Source of the DNA: Pseudalkalibacillus sp045920555
GTDB lineage: Bacteria; Bacillota; Bacilli; Bacillales; Fictibacillaceae
Reading direction: 5' to 3'
Length of the DNA stretch: 64,000 nt
Assembly: GCF_045920555.1 (NCBI RefSeq)
Contig: NZ_CP174509.1
Span: 806,001 to 870,000 of the forward strand
The translations under genes and the position numbers were made by a program. The notes below the pieces were generated by a model that searched no databases, was not told the origin of the DNA, and saw only the letters and a list, made by a program, of their open reading frames with translations. Positions 59,905-64,000 of the stretch are shown piece by piece. Position 1 is the stretch's first letter. The number at the start of each line of letters is the position of its first letter.

Positions 59905-60773
59905 TCAAACATATTACCGTCATAGGTTCTGGTGTCATGGGCAGAGGGATCGCTTATGTTGCCGCTGTAGGCGGGCATAAGACGACACTTGTTGATATTT
60001 CTGAAAAGGCATTGGAGAGTGCAAAGAATGAAATCAATGCGATTTTTGCCAAAGGGGTCCAACGGAACAAGCTAACTGAAGAAGCAGCGAATGAAGGCAT
60101 GGAACGTATGTTTTACTCATCGGATCTTGAAGGAACAGTATCCGAAACAGATATGGTGATTGAGGCTGTTCCCGAGAATATTGAGATCAAGCGAAATGTG
60201 TTCGAGACGATTGATCAGCATGCACCTGAGCATTGCTATTTTGCGACCAATACATCCACGATGAGTCCTACCGAAATTGCTTCTTTTACAAGCCGACCTG
60301 GAAAAGTGATCGCGATGCATTTCTTCAACCCGGTTCATAAAATGCCTTTGATTGAAATCATCAAAGGACTTGATACTGCTGAGGATACAGTCAAAATTGC
60401 GAATGAAGTGGCTGTAAAAATGGGAAAAGAAACGGTTACAGTCAATGAATTCCCTGGTTTTGTGACAAGCCGGATCAGTGCGCTTGTCGGAAATGAAGCG
60501 TTCTATATGCTCCAAGAAGGCGTCGGATCTCCTGAAGAGATCGATAAGGCGATCAAACTCGGACTTAACTATCCGATGGGACCATTCGAACTAGGTGATC
60601 TCGTGGGTTTGGATACACGTCTTAATAATTTGAAGTACTTACATGAGACATTAGGCGAAAAATATCGCCCTTGCCCGCTGTTAGTCAAATACGTTAAAGC
60701 AGGCCGTATCGGAAGAAAAGCAGGCGTAGGTGTCTATGATTATCGTGAACAAGGAGGTGCTGACAATGCGTGA
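59901..60773 (+). CDS. paaH: 3-hydroxyacyl-CoA dehydrogenase PaaH
   Basis: This 290-aa enzyme has an N-terminal NAD motif VIGSGVMGRGIAYV, NTSTMSPTEIA, the catalytic HFFNPVHKMPLIEI and a C-terminal dimer domain with GPFELGDLVG. It oxidises 3-hydroxyadipyl-CoA. It overlaps the thiolase gene by 8 bp. Confidence 0.92.
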   Translation: MIKHITVIGSGVMGRGIAYVAAVGGHKTTLVDISEKALESAKNEINAIFAKGVQRNKLTEEAANEGMERMFYSSDLEGTVSETDMVIEAVPENIEIKRNVFETIDQHAPEHCYFATNTSTMSPTEIASFTSRPGKVIAMHFFNPVHKMPLIEIIKGLDTAEDTVKIANEVAVKMGKETVTVNEFPGFVTSRISALVGNEAFYMLQEGVGSPEEIDKAIKLGLNYPMGPFELGDLVGLDTRLNNLKYLHETLGEKYRPCPLLVKYVKAGRIGRKAGVGVYDYREQGGADNA

Positions 60774-61971
60774 AGTCGTCATTGTGGATGCTGTGAGAAC
60801 GCCGATTGGGCGCTATAAAGGGGCATTGAAGAATATCCGTCCGGATGACCTTGGTGCGGTTGTCATCAAATCGTTACTTGAACGGAACCCGGACATGCCG
60901 AAGGATCAGATTGAAGAAGTCGTATTCGGGAATGCGAACGGGGCCGGAGAGGAAAACCGTAATGTTGCGAGAATGTCGGCTTTGCTAGCTGATCTTCCGG
61001 TTGAGGTTGGCGGGACGACGATCAACCGATTATGCGGATCTGGTTTGGATGCAGTCTCCTATGCTGCGCGAGCGATCATGGCTGATGAAGGGGGTATCTT
61101 CATTGCAGGTGGAACGGAAAGCATGACTCGTGCACCGTATGTAATGGGGAAACCTGAGGTGGACTTCCCTCGTGGTAACAGGGAAATGTTCGATACGACC
61201 ATCGGCTGGAGATTCGTGAACCCGGCATTGGAAGAAAAGTACGGAACCGACAGCATGCCTGAAACGGCAGAAAATGTTGCAAAAGACTATAACGTTGGAC
61301 GTGAAGAGCAAGACCAGTTCGCGTTTGAAAGTCAAATGAAGGCGAAACGTGCCATGGAAGAAGGTCGATTGAAAGACGAAATCGTACCTGTCATTTATAA
61401 AGACCGTAAAGGGAACGAGATTGTCGTCGATACGGATGAACATCCCCGTCCGAACAGTTCACTCGAAAAACTCTCCACATTGAAACCGCTCTTTAAGGAT
61501 GGCACGATAACTGCTGGGAACGCATCCGGGATCAATGATGGGGCATCTGCCGTATTGCTCATGAGTAAGGAAAAGGCTGATGAGCTTGGTCTTAAACCAT
61601 TAGCACGGTACATCACATCTGCCACTGCCGGTCTGGAGCCTCGAGTTATGGGACTTGGACCGATCCATGCTTCACGAAAAGCAATGAAACGAGCAGGATT
61701 ATCTGCTAATGACCTTGGCCTGATAGAGTTGAACGAAGCGTTTGCTTCCCAATCATTGGAATGTATCCGTCAGCTTGAATTGGATCCTTCACGCGTCAAT
61801 GTGAATGGTGGAGCGATTGCTTATGGACATCCTCTCGGGGCGAGCGGAGCAAGGATTTTGACGACATTAGTCCATGAAATGCGTAAACAAAAGACACGTT
61901 ATGGCCTTGCGACGATGTGTATCGGAGTCGGCCAAGGAATCGCTGCAATCGTCGAAGGTTACGATTACTAA
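60766..61971 (+). CDS. paaJ: Beta-ketoadipyl-CoA/3-oxo-5,6-dehydrosuberyl-CoA thiolase PaaJ
   Basis: This 401-aa thiolase has nucleophilic Cys in INRLCGSGLDAV, the active-site His in GGAIAYGHPLGASGAR and the C-terminal Cys in TMCIGVGQG. It starts at 60766 behind AAGGAGGTG within the end of paaH. It catalyses both thiolysis steps of the pathway in characterised systems. Confidence 0.92.
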   Translation: MREVVIVDAVRTPIGRYKGALKNIRPDDLGAVVIKSLLERNPDMPKDQIEEVVFGNANGAGEENRNVARMSALLADLPVEVGGTTINRLCGSGLDAVSYAARAIMADEGGIFIAGGTESMTRAPYVMGKPEVDFPRGNREMFDTTIGWRFVNPALEEKYGTDSMPETAENVAKDYNVGREEQDQFAFESQMKAKRAMEEGRLKDEIVPVIYKDRKGNEIVVDTDEHPRPNSSLEKLSTLKPLFKDGTITAGNASGINDGASAVLLMSKEKADELGLKPLARYITSATAGLEPRVMGLGPIHASRKAMKRAGLSANDLGLIELNEAFASQSLECIRQLELDPSRVNVNGGAIAYGHPLGASGARILTTLVHEMRKQKTRYGLATMCIGVGQGIAAIVEGYDY

Positions 61972-61992
61972 TTTTATATGGAGGAATCAGAC

Positions 61993-62766
61993 ATGTCATC
62001 GATCTTATACGAAGTAAAGAATCATATTGCCTACGTGACCCTGAACCGCCCGGATGTCCTGAATTGCTTTAATTATGATACATTGAAAAAGTTAGGAGAA
62101 GTCGTCGAAGAGATCCATCATAATCCTGAAGCGCGTGTGGTTATTTTCACTGGTGCAGGAGAGAAAGCGTTTAGTGCTGGAGCGGATCTGAAAGAGCGTA
62201 AAAACCTCACAGAAAATGAAGTGCGACGTAACGTCACGAAGATCAGAGACGTTTTTACTGCTGTCGATAAGCTGCCTCAGCCTACGATTGCTGCAATGAA
62301 CGGGTATGCCTTCGGAGGCGGATTCGAACTTGCGCTGGCGTGTGACTTCCGGATTGCCGTTGATACGAAGATGGGCTTGACGGAGCTTGGCTGGGCGATT
62401 ATCCCTGGTGCTGGCGGAACCCAGCGGCTTCCACGTCTAATTGGACAAGCGAAAGCGATGGAATTGATTTTAACCGCTAAAAAGCTATCTTCTGATGAAG
62501 CATTACAATACGGAATCGTTAATGAAGTGGTTTCTTCGGATAAATTGATTGAAACGGCTGAACAATGGGCAGAAAGAATGCTGAAGAATGGTCCAATTGC
62601 TTTGAAACAAGCGAAATATGCAATCAAGCAAGGCATGAATGTCGATTTGGAAACGGGCATTAATTTAGAAGCGAAAGCCTATGAAGTGACGATTCCGACT
62701 AAGGATCGTGTAGAAGCACTCGTTGCTTTCAGTGAAAAACGTCCCCCAGAGTTTAAAGGAGAATGA
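61993..62766 (+). CDS. paaF: Enoyl-CoA hydratase, PaaF candidate
   Basis: This 257-aa crotonase-fold enzyme has catalytic Glu in GGGFELALACDF and MGLTELGW, followed by IIPGAGGTQRLPR. An ATG at 61978 overlaps the GGAGG, so 61993 is chosen. It lies 21 bp after the thiolase gene. It probably hydrates 2,3-dehydroadipyl-CoA. Confidence 0.88.
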   Translation: MSSILYEVKNHIAYVTLNRPDVLNCFNYDTLKKLGEVVEEIHHNPEARVVIFTGAGEKAFSAGADLKERKNLTENEVRRNVTKIRDVFTAVDKLPQPTIAAMNGYAFGGGFELALACDFRIAVDTKMGLTELGWAIIPGAGGTQRLPRLIGQAKAMELILTAKKLSSDEALQYGIVNEVVSSDKLIETAEQWAERMLKNGPIALKQAKYAIKQGMNVDLETGINLEAKAYEVTIPTKDRVEALVAFSEKRPPEFKGE

Positions 62767-62874
62767 CGAATAGAAGGCTGTCCATCCTTTTTACGGCATA
62801 TTTAAAAAGAAATGCATTGAGTGCATAAATGCTTTTTAATATTTAAGAAAAATAGGCTTAATTTACGGCTTACG

Positions 62875-62968
62875 CTTGATTTCGCCAAGTTTTCTATATA
62901 CCTCATGGCATAAGGGCAACTATGGCTCAATCTGCATTAAGTCTTGATTTCGCCAAGTTTTCTATATA
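62875..62968. promoter_or_regulatory. Two identical 26-bp direct repeats upstream of paaX
   Basis: A 26-bp word beginning CTTGATTTCGCCAAG and ending TTCTATATA occurs perfectly at 62875-62900 and 62943-62968, 68 bp apart, in the non-coding gap before paaX. CTTG and CAAG form a partial dyad within each copy. They are candidate PaaX autoregulatory sites. Confidence 0.55.
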
Positions 62969-63014
62969 TGATTGGGAGTACTTTGAAAGATAGAATCGGA
63001 AAAGGATGAACACC

Positions 63015-63911
63015 ATGCAAAACAGTCTTAATACAAGGTCAATGATTTTTACGTTATACGGAGATTATATCCGTCACTACGGTAACGATATATGGATTGG
63101 AAGCCTTATTCGCCTGTTGAAGGAGTTTGGACATAATGAACAATCAGTCCGTGCGGCTATTTCCAGGATGAACAAGCAGGGCTGGGTCACCGCAGAACGG
63201 AAAGGTAACAAAAGCTATTACCGGTTGACAGAGCAAGGCGTCGAACGGATTGAAGAAGCCGCAAACCGGATTTTCAAGCTTCAACCTGAAACGTGGGATG
63301 GAAAATGGAGAATGTTCACGTACACCATTCCGGAAGAAAAAAGGAGCATCCGTGATGAGCTGCGGAAAGAACTTGTGTGGAGCGGCTTCGGTCTGCTTTC
63401 CAACAGCTTCTGGATTTCACCGAATCAACAAGAAAAACAAGTGAATCAGATGATTGAGAAATACGGAATCCGCGATTATGTACATTTCTTCGTGTCTGAA
63501 CATAGAGGGCCTCATAAGAATGAAAAACTTGTTGAGGAATGCTGGGATTTACAAGAAATCAACATGAGATACGAGGAATTCATCAAAACTTACAGCCAAA
63601 AATATGTAATCGATAAAAGCAAGATTGAAAAGGGCGAAAAGTCCGATGGTGAATGTTTTGTGGAACGGACGAAACTTGTTCATGAATATCGGAAGTTTCT
63701 ATTTGTCGATCCTGGATTGCCTCAAGAATTGTTACCGAAAAAGTGGCTCGGTGACTATGCCGCAGATCTTTTCAGTGACTATTATAAAGCGTTGGCACAA
63801 CCAGCCAGCCGTTTCTTCGAGGATGTGTTCAGCGAAGGAAATGAAGTGAAGAACCGGGATAAGAAATATGACGCTTTGAACCACCCGCTGATCATCGAAT
63901 CGAATAATTAA
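63015..63911 (+). CDS. paaX: PaaX, transcriptional repressor of phenylacetate degradation
   Basis: This 298-aa protein has the PaaX-type N-terminal winged helix (SMIFTLYGDYIRHYG, QSVRAAISRMNKQGWV) and the conserved central and C-terminal domains (WRMFTYTIPEEKRSIRDELR, KKWLGDYAADLF). In E. coli, PaaX is displaced by phenylacetyl-CoA. The ATG at 63006 overlaps the AAAGGA, so 63015 is preferred. The gene is downstream and co-oriented with the catabolic genes. Confidence 0.92.
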   Translation: MQNSLNTRSMIFTLYGDYIRHYGNDIWIGSLIRLLKEFGHNEQSVRAAISRMNKQGWVTAERKGNKSYYRLTEQGVERIEEAANRIFKLQPETWDGKWRMFTYTIPEEKRSIRDELRKELVWSGFGLLSNSFWISPNQQEKQVNQMIEKYGIRDYVHFFVSEHRGPHKNEKLVEECWDLQEINMRYEEFIKTYSQKYVIDKSKIEKGEKSDGECFVERTKLVHEYRKFLFVDPGLPQELLPKKWLGDYAADLFSDYYKALAQPASRFFEDVFSEGNEVKNRDKKYDALNHPLIIESNN

Positions 63912-63924
63912 GGGATGAAAGTGG

Positions 63925-64000
63925 ATTTAGTGGACACGAGAGACCTTATTTGTACGAAAATGCGATGTTTTTACAAAAATAGAGGACAATAGAGGCCAAA
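63925..64000. repeat. Dispersed GGACA/CCTTATTTG intergenic repeat (copy 2)
   Basis: Units starting TTTAGTGGACACGAGAG and ATAGAGGACAATAGAGG lie 52 bp apart and match 7803-7884 in word order and orientation. The repeat is cut by the window end. Confidence 0.6.

Noticed and set aside
1..64000. tRNA, rRNA, prophage, insertion sequence or origin of replication
   Set aside because: No cloverleaf, transposase, integrase or phage structural genes, or DnaA-box clusters were seen; dispersed repeats have no coding capacity.

Overview
The window reads as one contiguous stretch of a low-GC Gram-positive chromosome, most likely a Bacillaceae member (Bacillus and relatives). The evidence is strong AAAGGAGG-type ribosome binding sites, frequent GTG/TTG starts, SigA-like promoters, cre-like sites, the yhfI-lplJ-yhfK neighbourhood known from B. 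subtilis, GlpP-type leader terminators, and dispersed intergenic repeats of Bacillaceae type. I see no tRNA, rRNA, CRISPR array, prophage or intact insertion sequence. The genus cannot be fixed from sequence alone.

Layout. 1-7.8 kb: end of a KinB-like sensor kinase, a CapA-like lipoprotein, a class A penicillin-binding protein with a long Gly/Ser/Asp tail, and a three-gene osmoprotectant ABC importer. 8.2-13.9 kb: two tandem secreted subtilases and two secreted low-complexity proteins of unknown role. 14.1-17.7 kb: cstA followed by a thioredoxin-fold-like gene with an in-frame UGA (probable selenoprotein), a small protein ending in Cys-Cys, and an ArsA-family ATPase. 18.1-20.2 kb: HelD-like helicase. 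20.4-25 kb (minus): an operon for D-threonate-type acid sugars (DeoR regulator, DUF1537 kinase, PdxA2-like dehydrogenase, GntP permease) with a well-defined promoter and operators. 25.2-31.8 kb: LacI-regulated alpha-glucoside importer plus oligo-1,6-glucosidase. 31.9-34.3 kb: DoxX protein, extradiol-type dioxygenase, XRE-cupin regulator, small hydrophilic protein. 34.3-39.2 kb: gluconate catabolism under an RpiR regulator.

39.4-47.9 kb is a glycerol-3-phosphate block. It holds the antiterminator gene glpP, a frameshifted MgtC gene, a large secreted lamin-tail/FN3 protein, a HAD phosphatase, an MBL hydrolase and UgpBAE-like transport genes. Three homologous leader hairpins, each ending in a U-rich tail, precede the secreted protein, the HAD gene and the ugp operon. 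This predicts one GlpP regulon. 48.1-51.3 kb: yhfK, yhfI, lplJ and a small membrane protein. 51.5-63.9 kb: phenylacetate degradation (paaK, paaABCD, EthD-like gene, two enoyl-CoA hydratases, paaG, an aldehyde dehydrogenase, paaH, paaJ) ending with paaX. No paaE is present.

The most interesting points are the UGA-containing ORF behind cstA, the three GlpP-type leaders, including one driving an uncharacterised secreted protein, and four non-coding arrays with different units but a near-constant 21-bp pitch. A roughly 210-230 bp repeat family with inverted ends also sits inside operons in several places.
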